From Asterochloris sp. CNOR1 (lineage: Eukaryota > Chlorophyta > Trebouxiophyceae > Trebouxiales > Trebouxiaceae): a DNA stretch of 64,000 bases. Location of the stretch: assembly GCA_963969365.1 (NCBI GenBank), contig OZ017756.1, positions 1,116,001-1,180,000 on the forward strand. The letters are read 5' to 3'. This document shows, piece after piece, positions 25,861-36,122 of the stretch. The notes beneath the pieces were generated by a model. That model ran no database searches. It was given only the letters and a program-made list of their open reading frames with translations, and had not been told where the DNA came from. Both the position numbers and the translations under genes were made by a program. Position 1 is the first letter of the stretch, and the number at the start of each line of letters is the position of its first letter.

Positions 25861-26636
25861 AGTATTGAAGTTCCTTGGGGAGGCGTCTAACGTTGGTCAG
25901 CAGGCCTTGGTCCACGTCCTCCACAGGCATCCACAAATTGTCCTGGTTGCCTCGGTCCCGCCATTTGGTCAAGAACTCCTCCACAGTTTTGTCACCAATT
26001 TTGCGGCGTCGGCGCTTGAGGATGGCTTCTGCTTGGAACTCAGAAGTTGGCTGGCCACTGCTGAGGTCTGGTGTAGGCAAGGGTGGCGTAGACTGAGTTG
26101 GCGTGTTTGTGTTGGTGGTAGATGAGGGTGGCAGTGGAGTTGCTGTGGGCAGCTCGCCCTTGTATGGCTTCAGGAGCGAAGCGTGGAAGACTGGGTTCAT
26201 CCGCATGTCGGCAGGTAGCCCCAGGCGATAGGCTGTGCGGGAGATGCGCTCTGTGATGGGATAGGGTGCCCAGCCACACGGCGTCCAGTTTGCCATGGCG
26301 CAGGTTGCGTCTGGATAGTAGAACTTGGTCACCCACTTGGAACTCCAAAACGGTGCGGCGTTTGTTGGCCTGATGGGCCTGCCTCTCCTGTGACTTCGCG
26401 ATGTGTGCCTGAGCTCGCTCTAGGGTGTTCCTCAGGTGTTGTGCCAAGGCTTGCGCTGTGGGCGCGTTGCGGTTAGGCGGGACGTCCAAGTTGACAGGTA
26501 GCAGAGAGTGTCTCCCAGAGTTGAGGTAGAATGGCGTCTGTTTGGTGGAGGCTTGCTCTGAATTGTTGTAGGCAAACTCCATGAGTGGTAGGAGCTTGTC
26601 ACGGCGGCGGCTGACAAACGCCCTCAGCATCTGGTC

Positions 26637-26801
26637 TGCTAGCAAGGTGAACAGAGTGCTATATATACCATATTTAATATCAATATCATAAAGGGAAGCT
26701 CATGGAAGGTTCTGGCAGGTGCAGTGGAAACTTCTGGCAGGTGCAGTAGAAGTGTCTGGCAGGTCTGGTAGGTTCTAGTAGGTAGCTGTGTGCTACATAT
26801 G
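26637..26801 (-). repeat. Shortened family-B LTR copy inside the Ty3/Gypsy element
   Basis: About 165 bp closely matching one end of the 245-bp family-B LTR at 29585-29829, but in the opposite orientation. It runs from the GCTAGCAAGGTGAACAG segment through the TATATA box to the GTGTGCTACA terminus. It sits within the pol region of the larger element and shows that a second LTR family inserted there. Confidence 0.8.
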
Positions 26802-29584
26802 GCATGGAGGTCTGGGCGGCGGGAGAGGGGGTCTGCGAGGTTGTCAATGCCCGCCTTGTAGTGGATGTCCAGGTCAAACTGCTGGAGTGTCTCCAGCCAG
26901 CGAGCTTGTCGCCGGGACAGGTTGCGCTGAGTGGTGAGGTCTTTGAGGTTGAGGTGGTCTGAGTTGACGCGGAACTTGGATCCTTCCAGGTAGCAGCGCC
27001 ATGTGCGAAGAGCATGGATCACTGCCAGTAGCTCCAGCTCATGTGTGGGGTAGTTGCGCTCGGCGGAGTTGAGCTTGCGAGACTCGTAGGCGATGGGCTG
27101 AACTCCCTTGCCTTGGTCCTGAAGCAGCGTGGCCCCGATGGCAAACTGGGAGGCGTCTGTGTAGAGCTCGAAGGGGTAGGCGAAGTCAGGTGTGGCCAGG
27201 ACTGGTGTGGTTGTCAGAGCATGCTTGAGCTCAGCAAAGGCCTTGGTCTCCACCTCGCTCCATCGCCAAGTTGCCTTGGCGCCGGTGATGTTGGTCGGTG
27301 GCGCTGCTATGTGAGAGAACCTGTTGACAAAGCGCCGGTAGAAGCCCGCGAGGCCCAGAAAGCACCGGAGTTGGTGGGCGTCTGAGGGGTCAGGCCAATC
27401 AAGAATGGCCTTCACCTTCCTTGCGTCCACCATGATGCCTGCCCCGCTGATGGTGTGGCCAAGGAAGTCCAGCTCAGCCATGCCGAACTGGCACTTGGAG
27501 GCCTTGGCGTAGAGGTGGTGCCGCTCCAAGGCACTGAGCACAGCCTCCACATGCTGCGCGTGCTCCTCAGGGGACTTGGAGTAGATGAGGATGTCGTCAA
27601 GGTAGACCACGACGAATTTGTCCAGGAAGGGCCTGAGCACTTGGTTCATGAGGGTCATGAACGTGCTTGGCGCGTTGGTGAGCCCAAAGGGTAGCACCAG
27701 GAACTCAAAGTGGCCATAGCGTGAGCGGAAGGCCGTCTTGTGCGTGTCGCCCTCAGCGATGCGGACTTGCCAGTAGCCACTGGCCAGGTCCAGCTTCGAA
27801 AATACCTTGGCGCCATTGAGTTAGTCCAGGAGGTCACCAATGCGTGGAATGGGGTAGCGGTTCTTCACAGTGATTTTGTTGAGCGCTCTGTAGTCGATGC
27901 ACATCCGCAGGCCGCCGTCCTTCTTGTGCACGAAGAGGATGGGTGCTCCAAAGGGGGACTTGCTGGGCTTGATGAAGCCCTTCTCCAGCAAGTCGTCCAG
28001 CTGCTTGCGCAGCTCTCCAAGCTCCACAGGGGACATGCGGTAGATGCCCTGATATGGTTGGGCGCCGCCAGGTTCCAGGTCGATGTGGTGGTCAACGTCC
28101 CTCCTTGGTGGTAGTTTACTGGGAAGAGGCTGGAAGACGCCTTGGTGCCGGTTCAGCACCTCCTGTAGCTGGGCGTGGGGAAGTCTGTGGTGCCGGGGTC
28201 ACTGTGGTTGTCTCTGCGGTGGTTGTCTCTGCGGTGCGCACCAGGGCACGATAGCCGCTGGCGCCGTGTCTGAGTGCTCTGGAGGCTTGCAACGAGGAGA
28301 TGACTGGGATGTCCTTGGAAGAAGTTGTCCTTGGTGCCTCATTGCTGGGGGCCACTATGATCTGTGTTGGGCGTTCAGGTCCTTGGATTCTTGGCCGCAA
28401 GGTGCGTTGTGCCCAGTCGATGTCAGGGTTGTTGCTCTGGAGCCATGGTTGTCCCAGGATGAGATCATGGGGGCCGAGGTCTGTTGACGTGGAGTTGGCA
28501 CGAGGTCTGGTAGCCACTGAGGGTGACGGTGTTGTCGCTAATCTGGGTGCATGGGCGCACGCTGCCGTCTGCAAGCGTGACACGCCCATGGGGGTCTTCC
28601 TTGGTCTTGGGTAGTCTGTGCTTGGCCATGTAGCGGTGGTTGATGAAGTCCATGGAGGCACCTGAGTCCACCAGGATGTTGGCAGGGTGTCCGGCGCAGG
28701 TGCCTTGAAGGATGAGCAGGTCTGGGTGGCATGGTGGTGTTGTCATGGTGGCGACTCCGATGTGGCTTTTGGATGTGTGCCGGCGCAGCTCTGTGCCCAA
28801 AGCCTGTGTGACCAGGCTGGCCAGCTAGATTTTTGGTTGCTCATGTGATGAGGATGATGTGGGGCGCGTGGTGTTGAAGTAGGTGCACTCCTCAGCAAGA
28901 TGTCCAGGCTGGCGGCAGCGGAAGCACCTGCCCTCTCTGTACAGGCGCTCACGCTCTGCTGGTGAGAGTTTGGGTGGGCGGGTCAGAGCGCCAAGTTGCA
29001 TGGGCTGTGGCCCCATGTAGGTAGGTGAAGGTGTCGGCCGGTTGACAGGGTAGGTGGGCCGCGTGAGGTACAGTGCTGAGTCAGCAGCTTGTGCCAAGCG
29101 GATGGCGTCGTTGACAGTGGTTGGGCGCTGGAGCTCCACGTGGAGGCGGATCTGGGGCTTCAGCCCCCTCACAAAGCGTTAGACGGCGTCCGCAGGGTGC
29201 ATCTCTGGAACTTCCAGGAGCAGACCTGAGAACTGGTTGGCGTAGTCTGTGACAAAGGTGCGTTGCTTGAGGTTCTCCATGCGGTCCCTGGCCATGCGCT
29301 CAGCATCGATGGTCTGGAAGGCCTCAAGGAAGGAGGCCTTGAAGGCTGCCCAGGTGGTTGGTGGGCTTCCAGAAGCTTCCTGAGCACGCCGCCAGGTTCT
29401 GGCAGCTCCGATGAGGAAGGACACTGCGTGGGGGATGGCGTGGGCGGTGTCCAGGATGCCCAGGATGGTGAGGTAGAGTGTCATCTGGTGCAGCCAGTTG
29501 GATGCTGCACCACTGCGGCGGTCTCCCTCATACTTCTCTGGCTGAGGTGGCTTGGGTTGCTTGGGTGCTGAGTGGGCAGCCTGC

Positions 29585-29829
29585 TGTAGCACACAGCTAC
29601 CTACTAGAACCTACCAGACCTGCCAGACACTTCTACTCACCTGCCAGAAGTTTCCACTGCACCTGCCAGAACCTTCCATGAGCTTCCCTTTATAATATTG
29701 ATATTAAATATGGTATAAATAGCACTCTGTTCACCTTGCTAGCAGACCTCTCATACTTCACACACCTCACATCCTTGTACCTGGCCTCAGGGCCCAAGTC
29801 CATAGCAACCATGTAACATCTGGGCCACA
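29585..29829 (+). mobile_element. Solo LTR, family B, nested in the gag region
   Basis: 245-bp sequence starting TGTAGCACAC and ending GGGCCACA, flanked on both sides by GCCTGC (29579-29584 and 29830-29835), which reads as a 5-6 bp target duplication. It lies in the opposite orientation to the Ty3/Gypsy element that contains it, so it inserted later. The downstream half, with TATATA and the repeated TGCCAGAAGTTTCCAC motif, resembles the family-A LTR, so the two families are related. The upstream half differs. Confidence 0.88.
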
Positions 29830-29940
29830 GCCTGCTGTGTGCTGAGCTGCTGCAGGGCACCGGTGACTGTTAACAGGGAAGCCTCGAGCTCCCCGATCTT
29901 GGCTTGCATGGCTGCTGGGCCCATGGGGAATGATCGAACA

Positions 29941-29955
29941 GAACCTCCGAAACCA
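29941..29955 (-). other. Putative primer-binding site of the Ty3/Gypsy element
   Basis: On the minus strand, 3 nt inside the 5' LTR, the sequence reads TGGTTTCGGAGGTTC. The leading TGG fits pairing with a tRNA 3' CCA end. It is not the common initiator-Met site, and I cannot name the tRNA. Confidence 0.55.
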
Positions 29956-29958
29956 AGT

Positions 29959-30165
29959 TGTGGCCTCGCTTACAATGTACGGTGGACGGTGGGCTCTGAG
30001 ACGGTGTTCAAAGGTGTCAAGGAATGTTGGTGATGTGCACAGAGTGCTATATATACTATCTTGTTAATATAATATGAAGAAAGGAAAATCAAGGAAAGTT
30101 CTAGCAGGTGCAGTGGAAGCTTCTGATAGGGTCTGGTAGGGTCTAGAAGGCAGCAGTGTGCTGCA
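29959..30165 (-). repeat. 5' LTR of the Ty3/Gypsy element (family A)
   Basis: 207-bp partner of 25640-25846 with the same TGTGGCC and GTGCTGCA termini. The differences cluster in the A/T-rich stretch after the TATATA box. The right target duplication TACAA follows at 30166-30170. Confidence 0.93.
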
Positions 30166-30170
30166 TACAA

Positions 30171-30642
30171 TGCTCGAGCACCTAAAGCTCCTTTGATAAA
30201 GAGCTTCTGGTAGTCGTAAATTTGCTGGGCAGGCCCAGTCAAGAGGCCTGGGCTGCAAGACGGACACAGCTCACTCTGCGTTATGCGGGAACGTTGCTGC
30301 CATCGCGCAGACCTACGTGACTATAGTCAGCTGGCCTGCCACAAATGTTCTTATCTATCCTCATGGAAGCTGGCACAGGCCCGTAAGAAGGTTTGCGCCC
30401 ACTGCAGAAATGCCGAGCAGATTTCTCTGTGCGGTTGATCTCACGTTCCGATGCCAGGCAGCAACTGGCCTAGTTCAGTGCGCGACAAGCAACTTTGCGG
30501 GCGCCGAGGCATTTTTCTTCTGTGCAGTGAATGGGAGCCAGCTTTGTGGAGACCTGGCGTCCACCTGGTAGTACCAGGATACACATAGGGCGCTTAAGAC
30601 ACGCAACGAGTAAACAAGGCCTGCACGTAAGGGGGCGGTGGA
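30171..30642. other. Spacer to the right of the Ty3/Gypsy element
   Basis: No gene recognised. Short open stretches on both strands show no motif. This was probably continuous with 25092-25634 before the element inserted. Confidence 0.5.
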
Positions 30643-30848
30643 TGTAGCCCAGGGGTTACATGGTTGCTATAGACTTGGGCCCTGGGGCCAGGTACAAGGA
30701 TGTGAGGTGTGTGAAGTGTGAGAGGTCCCTAGCAAAGTGAACAGAGGGCTTTATATACCATATTATCATCATTATTTATAAAGGTAAGCTCGTGGAAGGT
30801 TCTAGCAGGTGCAGTGGAAACTTCTGGCAGGTGCAAAGGTCTGGTAGC
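30643..30848 (-). repeat. Truncated family-B LTR copy
   Basis: It begins TGTAGCCCAGGGGTTACATGG, matching the outer end of the 245-bp family-B LTR read on the opposite strand. It runs through the TATATA box and the GGTGCAGTGGAAACTTCTGG segment, then matches only loosely near 30848. It is an old solo LTR with one end eroded. Confidence 0.8.
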
Positions 30849-33425
30849 GAGTGGCTTTGGCAAAGCCATCGCCCACCACAGCCAACAGTGCAGGCTTGCC
30901 GGAGGCAGCCCCAGTCCTGATGTGTGAGAAGAGACTCGAGGGGCGCGGGTGCAGCTCTTACGCAGAAGAACCTGGACTCAAGCAGGACAGCAGGGCAGGC
31001 TCCTGGAAGGCACTGACTGGCTGAGCTGCGAGCCTGCCAGGTGTATCGTGTCCAGGCACAGCAGTACAGGCTCCACAGTGCCCAAGGCACCCAGGGCGGA
31101 ATGGTCCTGATGGCTGCAAGGCTCCTTCTGCGGTCACTTCAGTCTGATCAGCACCAGCCAGCTGCAACTGATGCTGAAGCAACGCAGGAGCAGGACATCA
31201 GCTGCTTGCCAGACATACAGCATTCTTGGAGCACATTTAAGGCGTCCAGCTCACAACCCATTCAGCTGTGCACGGCATGTAGCAGCCCTGCACAGGTGAG
31301 TGCAACGCACCTGGGCAACCCCCAGCTGTTTCCCCAGGCCTGGCGCCCTGCTGCGCTTCAGCCTGCTGTACCTCCTGCCCTGCAGCGCAACATGTCACAG
31401 GAGCTTCAGTATCATAGGGCGTGTGATTGCAGCTCATTGTGGGATGCTCACATTTGGGTATAGAGAGCATCAGGTGCCAGCTGCCTAATGTGAGCAGGCA
31501 GCCATGTTGCCAATTATAGCCTACCCAGCATGAAGCAGGTGAGGCATGCAATGGCAACACTGCGTTACAAAGCACTGTCAAGACAAACGATTGACCTGTA
31601 TCGCAAACTGAGCAAACAGTCCAGACACACACCTGAGCTTGAAGACTCAGGCACCGCCCTTTCCTGCTTTTCGCCTGCCTCTGCTGGCAGTCCTGCAGGA
31701 TTGCAAAGGCTGCGACTTAAGATCTAGCAGATGGAGAGTGTTGGGCAGCTCAGGACAGCGCATAAGCTGCTCACCAAGCATGAGAGTGCTTGCAGGACAG
31801 CTCATCTGCTGAGCCAACAAAATCTGGTGCCAGATAGCAGGGAGCAATCCAGCTGCACTGCTGAAACTTTCACAGGCAGGTGCAGCCTGAGCACACCTGC
31901 ATTACTCCTGGCTGAGCTCTCAGGCCTGGTGCCCTTCACTCACTCAACAGAAGAATGCGCACAGCGTCAAGAATGGGCGGAGCACATTGCTTTGGCAAGC
32001 AGGAGTGCTTTGAGACAGCATGGAAAGGTCACACTACCTGGCACTGGAGGGCAAGGAACGCAACAGTCACCTGGCTGTGCAGCAATCTTCTGCAGGTGTG
32101 CTGCCAGCTTATCTGAGTCCTCGAGTGGGCGCACAACAAGCCGCGACCGCTGATGGGCCGGCAGGAAGCTCCTGTCGTCCACTGGCCTGTTGCTCATCTT
32201 GCTGAGAGCAGCACAGAAGGCTGTCGCTGACACTGCTGAGCCCCCAACCGTCAGGTGGCGAAAGACCCAGAAGAGCTGGTCTGCGGCTGCATGGGCGTGG
32301 CCAGGGCGGTTGGCACGGCCTCTGGCACCTCCCTCATGGCATCATGCCGCTGTGCTGATGCCAGCCGCTGGCTCTGTCGCTGTGGCAGAGTGCGGCGCCA
32401 GTTGGCATCTGCTTGCTCTTTGCGCTCCTGTTGGGTGTCCTGCTGAGTGTCTGGGGGACACCTTCTTTGAGATACTACCGCTCAACTGTTCAGTCAGGTC
32501 GATTCTGGCGGCAGACCACCGCTTACACCACCAGGGGTTGGTAAGAAGCATACGCGGCCTTCTGGTGGCCAGGATGGCACGTGGCCACTGTCGTGCACCT
32601 GGGCTGAGGTGAACGGAAAGAGCGGCTGCTGTGTAGCAGGCTTCTCAGGGCGGACAGCAGTAATCATGCGCATGACAAACCTGGAACTCCAACTCCACAC
32701 TCCCTCTACTGGTGCTGCATGGAGAGGCCATTGTCTCAGCAGTCGAGCGTGCTGCCACTTAAATGAACAGCACGTGGCCGATCGTTTCTGCTGCGTGCTC
32801 CACTGGCTTGCGCTTCTTCCTGCCTGGTATGATGCTCAGTCGTGCTATATGACATGTCGAGTATCAACTCCTTAATCACCAGAACTGAGGGTTGCTAGTG
32901 GGGCCCACATAAGCAATTGCTGCGTTTAAGAAGATGTTAAGGCTTCAGACTGTCATGATTTGACGTTGGCTAGTCATCCAGATGAGCCCTGCGCCTGGCG
33001 GCAGGCGACTTTTTGCGCCACTTGGTTTTGCCGACAGAGTTGTGCCAAATTGGTCATCAGAGGTCAATGCGCGGAAAGTGAAGGCGGGCTTGATGGGCTC
33101 AGGTAACCACCACAATGACCACAGGTCTACTACGTCGCCACATCCAGTAGCTGGTGGCTTCATGCAGACATTGACTGGCTGAAGCGCCGTTGATAGGGTT
33201 GCTGAAAGAAGCAAGAGGGTCTCGGCAAAGCTGGTTGACCAAATGCGAGGATCTCAGGCAAGTAGGTACAAATCGATGGATTCCACTTCTTTACGGCCAG
33301 CAGGCCAGCCTGACAAAGCCTCAGAAAATTCCTCTCTAACCTGAAGTGTTCTTGCAGTCGAGAACATACCCTCAGATCGAACATCCAAAGATGCTCACAC
33401 ATAGACAAGGGCGAATATGGCCCTA
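30849..33425. other. Region between LTR fossils without a recognisable gene
   Basis: Several open stretches occur but none matches a family I know. On the + strand, about 31010-31300 reads a Gln-rich peptide ending at a GTGAGT donor-like site, and 31530-31725 reads LRYKALSRQTIDLYRKLSKQ, which contains an LYR tripeptide. On the minus strand, 31970-32700 and 32945-33408 have open frames such as RFVMRMITAVRPEKPATQQ. They may be exons of an unrecognised or decaying host gene, or chance readings. I could not build a consistent gene model on either strand. Confidence 0.4.
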
Positions 33426-33701
33426 TGTGGCCCAGGGGTTACAAGGCTGCTGTGGACTTGTGTTTCGAGGTCATGTACAAGGGTAACAGGACTCCATGAG
33501 GTCTGAGTAGCATGTGGAGTGATGCCAAGGAGTCCTGGCAAAGTGAACAGAGTGCCTTATGTACTCCGGACAGCTAAGTGTGCAGCAAAAATCCTAGAGT
33601 TAAGATTCAAAGCACATAGTAAGTTTCTTGGAAATTTCTGGCTGGAGCAATGAAAGCCTCTGGTGGATCTGATAGGTTCTGATAAGCAGCTGCGTGCTGC
33701 A
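33426..33701 (-). repeat. Diverged family-B-like LTR copy
   Basis: It starts TGTGGCCCAGGGGTTACA and ends GCGTGCTGCA, with AAAGTGAACAGAGTGC in the middle, matching the family-B layout. It differs at many positions and is about 30 bp longer, so it is an older insertion. Confidence 0.7.
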
Positions 33702-33891
33702 ACCGAAGTCAGCAGCGCCAACCTCAGGTCCTGCAAATCACGTCACGACAAGAGATCATGTGTGAAGCGACTGCTGATGACCATCAAGGCATCTCTATAT
33801 CACTTCTGATAGACACATATCAGAGGAGGAAAGGACGTCTGCACTAACAAAATGTTCTTGTCCAGCTGGAGAATCCTGCGAGCTGGCCTGC

Positions 33892-34136
33892 TGTAGCACA
33901 CAGCTACCTACTAGAACCTACCAGACCTGCCAGACACTTCTACTCACCTGCCAGAAATTTCCACTGCACCTGCCAGAACCTTCCATGAGCTTACCTTGAT
34001 ACACATTGATAATACTATGGTATATATAGCACTCTGTTCACCTTGCTAGGAGACCTCTCATACTTCACACACCTCACATTCTTGTACCTGGCCTCAGGGC
34101 CCAAGTCCACAGCAACCATGTAACTCCTGGGCCACA
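33892..34136 (+). mobile_element. Solo LTR, family B, with 5-bp target duplication
   Basis: 245-bp copy, closely similar to 29585-29829, with the same TGTAGCACAC and GGGCCACA ends. It is flanked by CCTGC at 33887-33891 and 34137-34141. Both ends and the duplication are preserved, so this is a clean solo LTR left by recombination between the LTRs of a former full element. Confidence 0.9.
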
Positions 34137-34657
34137 CCTGCTGCCTAAGGGCCAGTGCTTGATTCTCATCCTTTGCTGTAGCTACTGTCTGCCTACCTTT
34201 GCTGTCCAGCGCTGCTTCTGACTGAAACCCTGTTGTCGTCTGCTGGGGTCAGGCCGATGCTGGCGACAGCTTGCAAGCACGGCAGGACCTGTCAAGCATC
34301 TATACTTTGTAGATTAAGACAATAAGAGCTGCCCACGACACTTGAGAGGCAGCTCAGTGCCTGAGAGAGGGGCAACAAAGTGCTTGTAGCCTGGCAAACA
34401 GACCAGAGGTCCAAGTCGGCCCCTGTCAGTGGTCTGCTGGTGGTGCATACCACTATCAAAGTTCCTGGTATGGTGATAGGCGTTGTTTGCAGGGTTGCTG
34501 TGGTATGTCAGGCATTTGCATGGGCAGTGTGCGACCTTTCCTTTTTCTGTGGCAGCTCCTGGTGTCAAAAGTCCATGCCGCACAGCCTTTGCTAATGATT
34601 GCACTCATCACACTCCCCAGGTCTGCTCCCGGGGTCCCACACGTTAGCAGCACGAAG
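34137..34657. other. Spacer between LTR fossils
   Basis: No gene, RNA or repeat recognised. Both strands hold only short open stretches without motifs. Confidence 0.5.
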
Positions 34658-34888
34658 TTGTCTACTAGAACCTACCAGACCTGCCAGAGGCTTCCTCTGC
34701 ACCCACCAGAACAATAGTGAGATTTATTAGTTGCTTCAAAACAAATCTCTAGGGTGTCCAGAGTGTGTAAGGCACTTTGTTCAATTTACCGGGAGATGCC
34801 ACACTCCTCGCACTCGTTGTAACCTTGACGCCCTTGTACATAGCCTCAGAGCCCTTGTCCACAACCATCATGTAACCCCTGGGCCACA
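34658..34888 (+). repeat. Diverged family-B LTR copy
   Basis: It matches the family-B order: CTACTAGAACCTACCAGACC at the left, a TTTGTTCAATTTACC segment in place of the TATA-downstream motif, then CATGTAACCCCTGGGCCACA at 34888. Many substitutions and a missing left tip mark it as old. Confidence 0.7.
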
Positions 34889-35565
34889 TTATTGCTGCAG
34901 AAATCACATCCACCTGTGTTCCAGGACATTGCCTGCTGCAGTTCATTGCCAGACTGAGGAGCCGTGCAGTCGTACCAGATCTGAGGTCCCACAGCACCGC
35001 TTAATGCTGTGCAGGCGTGGCTCCAGGAGCTGCTTGTCAGAGATTGATCGAATATAAATGCTTTCAATGCACTGCTGCTAGTCTTGCTGCGAAGGACCTC
35101 CGTTCAGGCCTCAAATAGCAGGTGAAGCTTGCTGAAGAGAGCAAGGCAGTGCAATAATGCCACAGAGCAGCTGTTGAGGGACAAGCAGGTGTATGCGCAT
35201 GCTGGGAGCCGTACTTGCTCAGAGGCGCCACCAGTCTGAGCAGTCAGACTGTTGCAGGTAACGAACTTGACGCGGCTGTGCAGCAGCAGATTAGGTGTTG
35301 CTGTGACTTTCTGTGTTCTACTGCTACCTGGGGAGACCAGCAACTTCCAGCTGCCAGAAGCCACTTGTTACTGCGAGTGCAAAGAAACGCTCACTCAACC
35401 GTCAGGTCAACCTGCATAAATTGCGTTACTGGCCACCTGATTGTTCTAGCTGCTGGCTGCTGCGCCGACGTCTGGCTGGCAGGACCCTATGCAGATATCA
35501 GCCGCACAGCTGGCACCAGCTGCAGAGACTGCAACCGGGTTGGGGGCCTTCCGTGACTCCACCAT

Positions 35566-35588
35566 TGTAGCACACAGCTACCTACTAT
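35566..35588 (+). repeat. Terminal fragment of a family-B LTR
   Basis: A 23-bp match to the first bases of the family-B LTR (TGTAGCACACAGCTACCTAC), with no LTR sequence following. It is short but exact enough to be a relic of an insertion. Confidence 0.5.
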
Positions 35589-35840
35589 GTTGAAGGATTG
35601 GCGGTGGCTGGCTAGCAGATGTGTTACAGAAGTGAAGTGTGTGTGTGGCCCAAGGCCCTTTTTTACACTGGTCAACGGTCAAGCAGATTAATTCATGAAA
35701 GCTGCTATGAGTTAATGTGAAGGCTCCAGAAGAGTCTGTTCCAGAAGCTTCTTGAACATGCAGGGTAGATTGCAGAATGTTCTTGACCAGTGTGGGACAC
35801 TCTCACAGACTGGACTGGCATGTCTGGTCTGACTGCCTCT

Positions 35841-36122
35841 CAACATACCTACGAGACCTGCCAGAAGTTTCCACTGCACCTGCCAGAAGTTTCCACTGCA
35901 CCTGCCAGAAGTTTCCACTGCACCTGCCAGAAGTTTCCGCTGCACCTGCTAGAAACTTCCATGAGCTTACCTTTATGATTCATGATAACAATATGGTATA
36001 TATAGCACTCTGTTCACTTTGCTAGCGGACCTCTCATACTTCACACACCTCATGAAGTCCTGACACCCTTGTACATGGCTTAAGGGCCCAAGTCCATGGC
36101 ACCATGTAACCCCTAGGCCACA
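35841..36122 (+). repeat. Family-B LTR copy with internal 22-bp tandem expansion
   Basis: It lacks the first bases of the family-B LTR, but its right part runs in order through TATATAGCACTCTGTTCAC to the end CCTAGGCCACA. Four near-perfect copies of a 22-bp unit (CCTGCCAGAAGTTTCCAC plus TGCA) fill 35857-35944, where other copies have two or three diverged units. Confidence 0.85.

Larger units (their letters stand above)
25640..30165 (-). mobile_element. Ty3/Gypsy LTR retrotransposon, chromovirus type (broken fossil)
   Basis: Fossil element of 4,526 bp, read on the minus strand, with 207-bp LTRs at each end and the 5-bp target duplication TACAA at 25635-25639 and 30166-30170. Recognisable parts in element order are a putative primer-binding site next to the right LTR, gag with a CCHC zinc knuckle (28885-28926), an aspartic-protease segment around DSGASMDF (about 28640-28670), reverse transcriptase with [10 protein letters not shown] (about 27600), RNase H with [15 protein letters not shown] (about 27150), part of an integrase (about 26550-26640) and a chromodomain-like end (about 25900-25990) just before the polypurine tract. 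The element is broken in several places and carries LTR sequence of a second family inside it. By my count the two LTRs differ at 8 of 207 positions (about 96% identical), so the insertion is fairly recent on an evolutionary scale. The chromodomain supports the chromovirus branch. Confidence 0.93.

Noticed and set aside
26637-29829. Terminal inverted repeats of a DNA transposon (the two inner repeats face each other)
   Set aside because: The inner repeats match solo LTRs elsewhere, and one has its own target duplication, so they are two LTR insertions in opposite orientation, not the ends of one DNA transposon.
25640-30165. Polinton-like or other capsid-bearing DNA virus element
   Set aside because: Direct LTRs, a polypurine tract and gag-pol type parts with RNase H show a Ty3/Gypsy retrotransposon; there is no DNA polymerase B or capsid gene.
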